Below the pieces are notes generated by a model, which was not told the DNA's origin, ran no database searches, and worked only from the letters and a program-made list of their open reading frames with translations. DNA of 64,000 nt from Pseudomaricurvus sp965656525 (GTDB lineage: Bacteria > Pseudomonadota > Gammaproteobacteria > Pseudomonadales > Cellvibrionaceae). Made by a program: the position numbers and the translations under genes. Below, one piece after another: positions 1 to 7,350 of this stretch (the stretch's first letter is position 1; every line of letters begins with the position of its first letter). The DNA lies in contig CBFHKY010000009.1 in NCBI GenBank assembly GCA_965656525.1, positions 62,001 through 126,000 of the forward strand. Reading direction: 5' to 3'.

Positions 1-836
1 GCCAGAACGCGCCAACCATCATTCGTGTTTATGGCATTCACGACGGTTCCAGCTTTTCTGCCTGTTTCTTTATTGAATACATCGACACCAGGCCGAATTT
101 CTTGAATGTCATTTGCCGCGCTAAAGAGATGCATATGTTGCTTGAGCTGCCCTTTGTAGTGGAGCCTCGCCACAATTTCTTGGCCGGTATAGCAGCCCTT
201 TGTAAAGCTGATCCCCGCGATAGATTCCGCTTGTAAGTTAAGCTCTTGTGGCAGAAAAACCTCTTTTGTCGCCGTGGTCACCCAGCCCCTAGCGTGCTCG
301 ATATCCAGCTGTTGCCAGAAAGTGCAGGGCGCTGAGGGGTTGATTTGATCGAAATGAGCGGTACTCCACAGCTCCCAAGCATTCTCACTACGGCAAATCA
401 CCAAACTGCCATCCGTTTTTTGAACAGTTTGGTTCGCAACAGTGGGCAGTTCTTCGTTCAGAGGTGCCAAGTTGTTGATCGACTGAACCTGGTTCAGTGA
501 GCCAGTCATACCCATACCTTTCCACTCTAAAGCTTTGATGGTGGCTTTAGAGAAGACAATGTACTTGCCTAGTGACGCGATAAACACAGATGCGATATCT
601 GAAGGCACTTGTAATAAAACAGTTTGCTCATTCAGTTTGACCCCGTTGAAATTGGCAATCATACGGCCCTTTGGGGAGCAGTGTGCTCCGTGAAACAGCA
701 TGCCAACTGGAGCTTTGACGACATCGCAGGTGGTTTGTCCCTGCAAAAATTTTAGTGTGTCTGGCCCGCTAACTTCTAACCAGCTCATATGATGGATCAG
801 GCAAGTTGTCGGGGTGGAGGTATGCGCTTCAGTCAT
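1..836 (-). CDS. ygfZ: tRNA-modifying protein YgfZ (folate-binding, GcvT-like), partial
   Basis: The reading frame runs leftward from an ATG at 834-836 and is cut by the window edge, so the C-terminus is missing. The translated part carries the family signature KGCYTGQE near residue 215 and a GcvT-like N-terminal half (WLEVSGPDTLKFLQGQTT near residue 20). YgfZ is a cytosolic folate-binding protein that in E. coli supports Fe-S enzymes such as MiaB. It is divergent from sdhE-ygfX, the arrangement seen in E. coli and Pseudomonas. Family assignment is secure; the role in this organism is inferred from the family. Confidence 0.93.
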   Translation of the reverse strand, partial: MTEAHTSTPTTCLIHHMSWLEVSGPDTLKFLQGQTTCDVVKAPVGMLFHGAHCSPKGRMIANFNGVKLNEQTVLLQVPSDIASVFIASLGKYIVFSKATIKALEWKGMGMTGSLNQVQSINNLAPLNEELPTVANQTVQKTDGSLVICRSENAWELWSTAHFDQINPSAPCTFWQQLDIEHARGWVTTATKEVFLPQELNLQAESIAGISFTKGCYTGQEIVARLHYKGQLKQHMHLFSAANDIQEIRPGVDVFNKETGRKAGTVVNAINTNDGWRVL

Positions 837-1000
837 AAAAAACACTTCTATTTACAATTGAAATATGAGCGTTGAGTTTATCATAATTTGTTCGTGACAT
901 ATCTAGGTACTGCTGTTTGTAAATGCAGTTAAAGCAATCCTCGCGGCTTGCACCAGCTGTCGTTATAATGCTTCTTTTGACAGACATAGGTGGGGCGTTA

Positions 1001-1252
1001 ATGGATAAGAATCGTTTGGTTTGGGCTAGTCGCCGCGGAATGTTAGAGCTGGATTTGGTTCTTTTGCCATTCGTAGAAAATGTCTATGACTCTTTAGCGC
1101 AAGAGGACAAAGATCGTTTTTGTGCACTCATGGAGTGTGAGGATCAAGATTTGTTTTCGTGGTTTTTAAAACGTAATGACCCAGAAGATGCAGAGACGCT
1201 AAAAATTGTGGAAATTGTCCGTGCCAACACTGGCATACAAGCTAATTCATAA
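1001..1252 (+). CDS. sdhE: FAD assembly factor SdhE
   Basis: An 83-residue protein beginning MDKNRLVWASRRGM. The RRGMLELD stretch contains the RGxxE motif that SdhE uses when promoting covalent FAD attachment to SdhA of succinate dehydrogenase. Start chosen at 1001 because an AGGTGGGG ribosome-binding site lies just upstream and the length then matches the family (about 80-90 aa); an in-frame start at 923 would add an unrelated hydrophobic leader. It overlaps the following ygfX-like frame, suggesting translational coupling, and stands next to ygfZ as in other gammaproteobacteria. Confidence 0.93.
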   Translation: MDKNRLVWASRRGMLELDLVLLPFVENVYDSLAQEDKDRFCALMECEDQDLFSWFLKRNDPEDAETLKIVEIVRANTGIQANS

Positions 1253-1775
1253 TCGCAGTTGCTCGAATGAGCTGTCCGAAGGCGTTGTCTATCCGTCTAG
1301 GATGGCTTTGGGGGTACATTGCGGTCTGGTTATTTTGACGGCGTTCGCACTTGTTTGGTTTTCGCCTCGAATGTCGTCGTTGCTTTTCTTATTCAGCGAT
1401 CTTGAACTGGATCACTTTTGGGAGTTGCTTGAGAGGGGGCTTTACTGGCTGGTATTGGCAGGAGTCGGTATCTTGGGCTGCCGGCAATGGGCCAGTCAGC
1501 CTATCTACAAGCTGGAGATCCGAGACGATTACCGTCAAATTTCTCTGCTAAATGCCAATGGAAAGCCGCTCTCGGTCAAGGTGGTGATCGGCTGGCGTCT
1601 GTTGCCTTATTGGATTCAATTGAAAATCTATACTAATGAGAAAGGCTTAATTCAGAGGGTGCCGACTTCTTTACTTTTATGGCCTGACAGTACTGGTGCC
1701 GAAACACAACGAAAGCTCCGTATAGCGAGCCAAGCAGAGCTTAGCCGCTCAGAATCAGATCAAGCTCAGGGTTGA
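1206..1775 (+). CDS. YgfX/CptA-like small membrane protein
   Basis: Two hydrophobic segments (about residues 35-55 and 72-92 of the longest frame) are followed by a soluble beta-rich tail with a W-rich part (GWRLLPYWIQLKIYTNEKG). This topology, plus position directly after sdhE, matches YgfX/CptA, described in E. coli as affecting MreB/FtsZ and as a partner of SdhE. Sequence similarity is weak. The start is uncertain: the coordinate given is a TTG inside sdhE, and the first ATG in frame is at 1302, which would remove a conserved pre-TM stretch. A convergent nadB follows after about 95 bp. Confidence 0.65.
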   Translation: MWKLSVPTLAYKLIHNRSCSNELSEGVVYPSRMALGVHCGLVILTAFALVWFSPRMSSLLFLFSDLELDHFWELLERGLYWLVLAGVGILGCRQWASQPIYKLEIRDDYRQISLLNANGKPLSVKVVIGWRLLPYWIQLKIYTNEKGLIQRVPTSLLLWPDSTGAETQRKLRIASQAELSRSESDQAQG

Positions 1776-1870
1776 TCTAATCCAGAGTTGAGCTGATTCA
1801 GAATTTAATTCAACCGAGAGCCTTCACCTTTCCTTTAAGCTGGCATGCGAATGTGGATCGCTTAAGCCAA

Positions 1871-3493
1871 TCATTGCTTCACGAATACAGCTTGCCCCGC
1901 AAAGTTCATGGGTACCAAAATGGTGTCCTTCGCTACGGGGGAGGTTTCTGGATGGTCTAGCGAGTAGTGCAGGCCTCGACTCTCTTTACGTTCCGTTGCG
2001 GATCGGATAATCAGCTCCGCAACAGTGGCAAGGTTGCGCAACTCAATCAAGTCGTTCCCCACTTTGTAGTTGCTGTAATATTCCTGAATTTCTTTTTGCA
2101 GTAACTTGATGCGGTGAGTCGCACGTTCCAAACGCTTTTGTGTGCGCACGATGCCTACGTAATCCCACATAAAGCGACGCAGTTCGTCCCAGTTGTGAGA
2201 AATGACAACGTCTTCATCGGAGTCTGTCACTCTTGAAGAGTCCCAAGCCGGTGCCAGTTGAGGCGTGGGAATCTCCGGCAATGAGTCACGAATGTGTTCA
2301 GCTGCAGACTGGGCGTACACAATGCATTCGAGCAAAGAATTACTGGCCATTCGGTTGGCGCCATGCAAGCCAGTAAATGAAGTTTCGCCAATGGCATAAA
2401 GCCCCTGTAAGTCCGTTCTGCCGTAATGATCAACCACTACACCACCACAGGTGTAATGCGCTGCAGGTACTACTGGGATAGCTTGTTGGGTAATATCAAT
2501 CCCAAACTCTAGACACCTAGCTTTTACTGTTGGGAAATGCTCGCTAATAAAGCTTTCAGGTTTATGGCTGATATCCAAGTACAGGCAATCACTCCCTAAG
2601 CGTTTCATTTCATGGTCGATCGCGCGAGCTACGATGTCTCGTGGCGCCAGTTCTTCGCGTTCGTCAAAGTTGTGCATAAAGCGCTGGCCATTGGGCAGCT
2701 TTAAGTAAGCGCCTTCACCGCGTAAAGCTTCAGTCACAAGAAACGAACCCGCTTTGGGGTGATATAGGCAGGTGGGATGGAACTGGTTGAATTCCATATT
2801 GCTCACGCGACAACCCGCCCGCCACGCCATAGCAATGCCGTCGCCACTGGCACTGTCTGGATTGCTGGAATACAAGTACACCTTACTGGCACCACCAGTG
2901 GCCAAAATAACGGATTTGGCTTGAAAGACCTCAACCAGTTCGGCTTCTCGGTTGTAGACATAGCTGCCAGTGCAGCGCATTTTCCCGCTTTCCATGTCCG
3001 GCGCAGTGAGCAAATCGACAGCGATATGGTTTTCGAAAATGGTCAAGTTTTTGGCTTGTGCGACCTGTTCAATCAGAGTGCTGTGGACCGCTTTACCGGT
3101 CGCGTCGGCACTGTGAATGATTCGACGATGGCTGTGGCCTCCTTCTTTGGTTAGGTGGTATTCCGTGCTGTCGTGCAATTTTGTGAATTGAACGCCTTGC
3201 TCCACAAGCCATTGAATAGAGCCTTTACCGCGCTCTACCGTGAATCTAACGCTGTCTTCGTGGCATAAGCCAGCACCAGCTCGTAAGGTATCGGCTACAT
3301 GATTTTCGGTGGAGTCGCTGTCGTCCAAAACAGCCGCAATTCCACCTTGAGCATACCAAGTGGAACCTTCGTTCAGCGTGCCTTTACTCAGCACGGCAAC
3401 GCGAGCGTCTTTCGCTAGGCTAAGCGCCAGCGTTAAACCAGCAGCGCCGCTGCCTATAATAAGAACATCAAATTGATGGTGGTATTGACTCAT
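1871..3493 (-). CDS. nadB: L-aspartate oxidase NadB
   Basis: A 540-residue flavoprotein that oxidises L-aspartate to iminoaspartate, the first step of de novo NAD synthesis (NadA partner not in the window). The N-terminal dinucleotide-binding motif VLIIGSGAAGL begins near residue 9; STWYAQGGIAAVL, HPTCLYHP, TEALRGEGAYL and the active-site loop PAAHYTCGGVVVD are all present, as is the C-terminal helical domain. Start taken at MSQYHHQFDV (3493); a longer frame to 3532 adds residues not seen in the family. Divergent from rpoE, the same arrangement as in Pseudomonas and E. coli. Confidence 0.97.
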   Translation of the reverse strand: MSQYHHQFDVLIIGSGAAGLTLALSLAKDARVAVLSKGTLNEGSTWYAQGGIAAVLDDSDSTENHVADTLRAGAGLCHEDSVRFTVERGKGSIQWLVEQGVQFTKLHDSTEYHLTKEGGHSHRRIIHSADATGKAVHSTLIEQVAQAKNLTIFENHIAVDLLTAPDMESGKMRCTGSYVYNREAELVEVFQAKSVILATGGASKVYLYSSNPDSASGDGIAMAWRAGCRVSNMEFNQFHPTCLYHPKAGSFLVTEALRGEGAYLKLPNGQRFMHNFDEREELAPRDIVARAIDHEMKRLGSDCLYLDISHKPESFISEHFPTVKARCLEFGIDITQQAIPVVPAAHYTCGGVVVDHYGRTDLQGLYAIGETSFTGLHGANRMASNSLLECIVYAQSAAEHIRDSLPEIPTPQLAPAWDSSRVTDSDEDVVISHNWDELRRFMWDYVGIVRTQKRLERATHRIKLLQKEIQEYYSNYKVGNDLIELRNLATVAELIIRSATERKESRGLHYSLDHPETSPVAKDTILVPMNFAGQAVFVKQ

Positions 3494-3654
3494 ATCAGTG
3501 TGGCCTTTTGTACTGAATGACCTTGCTCCCAAAAGGCGCGTAGTATATACATGCTGGGACTACGGTGGTATCGCTAGGTAACTAACATTTGTTTAAAGAT
3601 TTTGGCAAGCATACGCTTTGATGGCGATTTAAGACCATAAATATTTGCTCATAA

Positions 3655-3682
3655 TGAACTTAGTATGGGGTTTATAGTCATA
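3655..3682 (+). promoter_or_regulatory. Candidate sigma-E/AlgU promoter of rpoE
   Basis: TGAACTT at 3655-3661, then 16 bases, then TCATA at 3678-3682. This fits the AlgU/sigma-E form GAACTT-N16/17-TCtgA. It is about 280 bp upstream of the rpoE start in the 466-bp nadB-rpoE gap, which otherwise holds no gene. The same form with the same 16-base spacer recurs before rseA, mucD and the cpxR-fldB gap, which raises confidence. It implies autoregulation, as known for rpoE/algU. Confidence 0.5.
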
Positions 3683-3909
3683 CCTTCGCTTTGTACGCCT
3701 AATTAGTATGAGCACGGCCGACCCCGTCGTTGCGTGAGCGGCATGCACACATAAAGAGGCTGGTCTATATCCGCGCTTACAGATAAAGAATGCCTGTTCT
3801 CGATAATATGTAATGGATTCTCAAGAGCTTGATAGCTGAAAAGGTATCTGGTTTTTGTGTTAATGTGTTTTTGTTGGGGTGCTTCTCAGCATTTTTTGCT
3901 CGATGTTGT

Positions 3910-3931
3910 TGCCGCCCGTCGCTAGGCGGCA
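3910..3931 (+). promoter_or_regulatory. GC-rich hairpin in the rpoE 5' leader
   Basis: TGCCGCC (3910-3916) and GGCGGCA (3925-3931) form a perfect 7-bp stem with an 8-base loop. It lies 28 bp before the rpoE ATG and just before the ribosome-binding region (GGAG near 3949). No T-run follows, so it is not a normal terminator. It could affect translation or mRNA stability of the sigma factor. The structure is seen; the function is inferred. Confidence 0.4.
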
Positions 3932-3959
3932 TCATAAAGAGAGGCTATGGAGATAATAA

Positions 3960-4562
3960 ATGAAGGCGCAGACAGCGCAACAGACCGATCAACAATTGGT
4001 TGAGCGAGTCCAAAAGGGCGACAAACGAGCTTTTGATCTTTTGGTGTTGAAGTATCAGCATAAAATGGTGTCAGTCGTCAGTCGCTACATACACGATTCA
4101 CACGAAGTGTACGATGTAGTGCAAGAAGCTTTTATTAAAGCTTACCGAGCACTGGGTAATTTCCGTGGGGATAGCCAGTTCTACACTTGGCTGTATCGTA
4201 TTGCCATTAATACGGCAAAAAACTATTTGGTTTCAAGAGGGCGTCGTCCGCCATCTTCGGATGTGGACATGGAAGATGCCGAGTTTTATTCCGGCAGTGA
4301 CATGCTGAAAGACGTAAACACACCGGAAAACAATATTTTTCGCGATGAGCTGCAACTGGCTGTTGATAGAGCCATAAAACAGCTACCCGAGGATCTACGT
4401 ACCGCGGTGACGTTGCGGGAATTTGAAGGTCTTGGCTACGAAGACATTGCTGAAATCATGGGCTGCCCAGTAGGTACAGTGAGATCTAGGATATTTCGTG
4501 CTCGCGAGGCTATTGATAAAGTCGTTGCCCCCATGTTGGACGGAGCAGGGCTGAAAAGCTAA
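3960..4562 (+). CDS. rpoE: RNA polymerase sigma-E factor (RpoE/AlgU)
   Basis: A 200-residue ECF sigma factor. Region 2 (residues about 25-95) contains DVVQEAFIKAYRALGNFRG and FYTWLYRIAINTAKNYLVSRGRR; region 4 (about 135-190) contains LPEDLRTAVTLREFEGLGYEDIAEI and the helix-turn-helix GCPVGTVRSRIFRARE. These are characteristic of the RpoE/AlgU subgroup, which directs envelope-stress transcription and is held by the anti-sigma RseA/MucA. The genes rseA, rseB, rseC and mucD follow in the standard order. A sigma-E-like promoter and a leader hairpin precede it. Confidence 0.97.
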   Translation: MKAQTAQQTDQQLVERVQKGDKRAFDLLVLKYQHKMVSVVSRYIHDSHEVYDVVQEAFIKAYRALGNFRGDSQFYTWLYRIAINTAKNYLVSRGRRPPSSDVDMEDAEFYSGSDMLKDVNTPENNIFRDELQLAVDRAIKQLPEDLRTAVTLREFEGLGYEDIAEIMGCPVGTVRSRIFRAREAIDKVVAPMLDGAGLKS

Positions 4563-4576
4563 GGCCAAAAGACGAG

Positions 4577-4598
4577 TTTCATCTTCTGCGAGATGAAA
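4577..4598 (+). repeat. Inverted repeat between rpoE and rseA
   Basis: TTTCATCT (4577-4584) and AGATGAAA (4591-4598) form a perfect 8-bp stem with a 6-base loop, starting 14 bp after the rpoE stop. There is no uridine run, so it is more likely an mRNA-processing or stability element than a terminator. The 180-bp rpoE-rseA gap is long for this operon. Confidence 0.4.
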
Positions 4599-4621
4599 AA
4601 CGGCAAAAGCTGAACAAAGGC

Positions 4622-4649
4622 TGAACTTTCTGATTTTTCGTTAGTCAGA
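4622..4649 (+). promoter_or_regulatory. Candidate sigma-E promoter of rseA
   Basis: TGAACTT at 4622-4628, 16 bases, TCAGA at 4645-4649, ending about 94 bp before the rseA start. Both elements fit the sigma-E/AlgU form and the spacing equals that before rpoE. It would let the anti-sigma gene be boosted separately from rpoE, a negative feedback loop. Confidence 0.5.
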
Positions 4650-4742
4650 TAGTCATCGAGTTAAAAAGCAGTTTATGAGTGCATTGGCTCTTCAAAAGCG
4701 GTGCGTAGTTGAACAGTTTACAGACAGTGTTATGAAAGGCGA

Positions 4743-5477
4743 ATGACATTTATGGCAAACCAGTCTCATGCAGTAAAACATCAAGATCATCTCAAAGAAT
4801 CGCTGTCCGCACTTATGGATGGCGAAGCTTCTGAGTTAGAGTTACGCCGAATCCTAAAGTCTGTTGAGGGTGAGGCTGAACTCGCCAATACGTGGTCGCG
4901 GTATCAATTGGTGTCTTCTGTGATGAAGCAGGAATCGTTACCCCATTCTCTGATGGACCTCAGTGGCTCGATCAGCGAAGCTTTGGCCGATGAGCCGGTT
5001 CCGGCCCAGCAAACGGGTAAAAAGTGGTTTGGACTGCCATCTGCAGGTTTTGGTTCTGGCCTATCAAAATTAGGCGTTGCTGCTTCTGTGGCGGCAGTGA
5101 TGGTGTTTTCAGCCCAGGTTGTTATGCAAACACCCGCTGAGGATGTTGGGTCTGTTGCGAGTTCGTCCGCTTCTACGAGTACCGAGCCCGCTATATCGTC
5201 ATCTTCTGAGCGACTGTTGCAAGCAGGACCAGCACCAACGCTTCCGGCAGGTTTCCAGTCGCCTTCGGTTGCGACCCGTACCGTCAGTAGTCACCCCAGC
5301 ATGCAGCGGGCGACATCCCCCGTCATCAATCGCGTGCCCTCTCAAGCAAGTGGTCAGCCGCCAGTTGAGGTTCAGCTTTATCTGAAAGAAATCATGGATA
5401 TGCACGCAGGCAATGCGGCTTTGAGTACCGGCCACGGAATGTTACCCTACGCGCGTGCCCCTGTACTTGAGGAATGA
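4743..5477 (+). CDS. rseA: Anti-sigma-E factor RseA (MucA-like)
   Basis: A 244-residue protein. The N-terminal anti-sigma domain (about residues 14-85) includes ESLSALMDGEASELELRRIL and WSRYQLVSSVMKQE, typical of RseA/MucA. One transmembrane helix lies near residues 105-125 (KLGVAASVAAVMVFSAQVV). A Ser/Thr/Pro-rich, low-complexity periplasmic tail follows, with a short conserved C-terminus (YLKEIMDMHAGNA). It should bind RpoE at the inner membrane and be degraded on envelope stress. A second ATG at 4752 is an equally possible start. A terminator and a palindrome separate it from rseB. Confidence 0.93.
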   Translation: MTFMANQSHAVKHQDHLKESLSALMDGEASELELRRILKSVEGEAELANTWSRYQLVSSVMKQESLPHSLMDLSGSISEALADEPVPAQQTGKKWFGLPSAGFGSGLSKLGVAASVAAVMVFSAQVVMQTPAEDVGSVASSSASTSTEPAISSSSERLLQAGPAPTLPAGFQSPSVATRTVSSHPSMQRATSPVINRVPSQASGQPPVEVQLYLKEIMDMHAGNAALSTGHGMLPYARAPVLEE

Positions 5478-5560
5478 CGCCTAAGTGTTAGAAATCATTC
5501 AGTAGAGTAATGCTTTCATTGAATGTTAAGTGGATGTTATAAATTGGCATCTGGCCTAAG

Positions 5561-5595
5561 AGGATGTTGAGCGTTAAAGCTTTACATCCTTTTTT
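5561..5595 (+). terminator. Rho-independent terminator between rseA and rseB
   Basis: AGGATGT (5561-5567) pairs with ACATCCT (5584-5590), followed at once by five T. A smaller AGC/GCT stem sits inside the loop. It lies 84 bp after the rseA stop, so rpoE-rseA transcripts would at least partly end here and rseBC would need readthrough or a separate promoter. Confidence 0.65.
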
Positions 5596-5601
5596 GTTTG
5601 T

Positions 5602-5617
5602 TGCTTCATATGAAGCA
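5602..5617. promoter_or_regulatory. 16-bp perfect palindrome before rseB
   Basis: TGCTTCATATGAAGCA is self-complementary over all 16 bases. It lies directly downstream of the rseA terminator T-run and about 94 bp before rseB. The symmetry suits a homodimeric DNA-binding protein; no family can be named. It could alternatively form a small cruciform or hairpin. Confidence 0.4.
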
Positions 5618-5710
5618 TCTTTCACCGTTTTGCTCTTAATTGAGTGTGGCAGGAAATTGAGTCGCCATCTTTTTTGTCGTCAACAATGTTAAATAAAGTA
5701 GTTATCACGC

Positions 5711-6736
5711 ATGCTGATCCGTCTTATTAGCTCCACTTTATTGTTTTGCCTTTTGTTCGGGTATGTATCGGCTACTCGCGCTGAAAGTCCAGTGACGCAA
5801 AATGAGCGATTGGTTTGGCTTGCCAACATGTCGAAGGCAATGCGTGAACTTAGCTACCAAGGCCTATTGACCTATGAATTTGCGGGTAACCTGCAGTCTC
5901 TGCGCTTAACCCATCGTGTCGCAGATGGCTTGGAATACGAACAATTAGAGTTTTTGAATGGCCCTGATGTTCGTATCGAGCGCAATGGCCGTAATGCTTT
6001 GTGCTTATCAACAGGAGATCTTTTGCTTCGCGGTATGCAGCCTCTGATTGATGAGAACGGAGGGCTTGATAAGTTTTACCATTTTTACAACCGTGGCGTT
6101 GAGCGAGTGGCGGGGCGTGAAGCTTACATCTTGCACGTGGTTCCAAAAGATAACCTTCGATACGGTTACAGTTTTTCCATCGACAAAGAAACTTTTTTGC
6201 CGCTGGCTTTGCTGATTATGGAAGATAAGCGAAAAGCCATAGAGCGGCTGCAATTTTTAAGTCTAGACTTGCAGCCAGATGATAGTTGGGTTGCTGATGT
6301 CGGTGCGACGTCTCAAGTGAAGTCAGCTCCGCTAGTCGGTTGTGATCGTGAGGTTAAAAACTTGAGCTGGAAGCCGAGCTGGGTGCCGCCTGGCTTTGTG
6401 GGCAGCGGTAGGGCCGTTTCTGAGTCTCATGGCGAAATCAGAACTTATACCGATGGGCTTGCGGCACTGTCTATTTTTGTGTTGCCAATGACTGATCGTG
6501 TTGCTGCACAAGGTAAGGCGCAACGGGGCGCCACTGCAGCTTATATGCAGCAATTGCAGCACAATGATCAAATTTTCACCATCACAGTTGTCGGTGAAAT
6601 TCCCGCGCGAACGGCGCAGCGCATTGCGAACTCCATTTCATGGGCGAGTGCAAACCCTGTAGATGCCGACACAGCGTCTTCCGGTACCCCAGCCGCTGCA
6701 GAGTTAATCCAAAAAGCTGGTGATGACCCTCTATGA
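5711..6736 (+). CDS. rseB: Sigma-E regulatory protein RseB (MucB-like)
   Basis: A 341-residue periplasmic protein. An N-terminal signal peptide (MLIRLISSTLLFCLLFGYVSA) is followed by the MucB/RseB N-terminal domain (about 30-200; ERLVWLANMSKAMRELSYQGLL, LNGPDVRIERNG) and the C-terminal domain (about 220-320; WVPPGFVGSGR). RseB binds the periplasmic tail of RseA and shields it from DegS-type proteolysis while sensing lipoprotein or LPS stress. Its stop overlaps the rseC start (ATGA). The 233-bp gap upstream, with a terminator, is unusual for this locus. Confidence 0.95.
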   Translation: MLIRLISSTLLFCLLFGYVSATRAESPVTQNERLVWLANMSKAMRELSYQGLLTYEFAGNLQSLRLTHRVADGLEYEQLEFLNGPDVRIERNGRNALCLSTGDLLLRGMQPLIDENGGLDKFYHFYNRGVERVAGREAYILHVVPKDNLRYGYSFSIDKETFLPLALLIMEDKRKAIERLQFLSLDLQPDDSWVADVGATSQVKSAPLVGCDREVKNLSWKPSWVPPGFVGSGRAVSESHGEIRTYTDGLAALSIFVLPMTDRVAAQGKAQRGATAAYMQQLQHNDQIFTITVVGEIPARTAQRIANSISWASANPVDADTASSGTPAAAELIQKAGDDPL

Positions 6737-7212
6737 TTACTGAAACAGGACGGATTGTTGCGATCGAAGATGATTGTCTGTGGGTGGAAACCGTACAGAA
6801 ATCAACTTGTCAGTCCTGCGCCGCAGAGAAAGGTTGCGGGCAAAGTCTTGTGTCAAAGTGGGGCGGCCAAACAAGTTTTATTCGGGTGCTTTTGGAAGGG
6901 CGAGAACCAGAAGACTATCGCTTGCACGATTTGGTTTCCGTAGGCATTCCTGAGGAAGTTGTGGCGAAAGGTTCTCTGTTTGTTTATCTCACGCCGCTGT
7001 TGGGTTTAGTGGTCGCAGCTCTTGCGGGAAATGCTTGGGCCTTGTCGGAAGGTGCCGTTATGCTGTTGTCGCTGTGTGGTTTTGGTGGCGGGGCTTTGGC
7101 TGTTCGCTACCACAGCTTTTATTTCCGCAATGATCGGCGTGTTCAGCCAGTGCTTTTAGATGACACAACGCCCGTGTTGTGGTCCAACGATACTCCTCAA
7201 TCGGCGTCTTAA
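6733..7212 (+). CDS. rseC: RseC/MucC family protein
   Basis: A 159-residue protein. The N-terminal cytosolic part carries the cysteine motif of the family (STCQSCAAEKGCGQ, near residues 24-38), and two transmembrane helices follow (about residues 80-100 and 103-125). RseC/MucC is an inner-membrane modulator of the sigma-E system and has been linked to Rsx/SoxR reduction in E. coli. It overlaps rseB by 4 bp, so the two are translationally coupled. Confidence 0.93.
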   Translation: MITETGRIVAIEDDCLWVETVQKSTCQSCAAEKGCGQSLVSKWGGQTSFIRVLLEGREPEDYRLHDLVSVGIPEEVVAKGSLFVYLTPLLGLVVAALAGNAWALSEGAVMLLSLCGFGGGALAVRYHSFYFRNDRRVQPVLLDDTTPVLWSNDTPQSAS

Positions 7213-7281
7213 AAAGCGGGTCGCTCCGGTGATCTGTCATTCTTTTTTTCGCAATCCCTTGTCTGAATCTCTAGAGATCAT

Positions 7282-7309
7282 TGAACTCTCGTTCACTGCG
7301 GCTGTCTTT
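7282..7309 (+). promoter_or_regulatory. Candidate sigma-E promoter of mucD
   Basis: TGAACTC at 7282-7288, 16 bases, TCTTT at 7305-7309, ending 41 bp before the mucD start. It differs from the canonical -35 only at the last base, and the -10 is weaker. The constant 16-base spacing shared with the rpoE and rseA sites supports it. mucD/degP genes are known sigma-E targets. Confidence 0.45.
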
Positions 7310-7350
7310 CTATTCGTACGTTTTGTTAACTTGATAGAAGGTTTTGGTAC

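Noticed and set aside
896..940. LexA-like CTGTTTGTAAATGCAG near 912-927
   Set aside because: Only the outer bases match CTG-N10-CAG, the core is not the ATAT-type sequence, and sdhE is not a usual SOS gene. It probably arises by chance.
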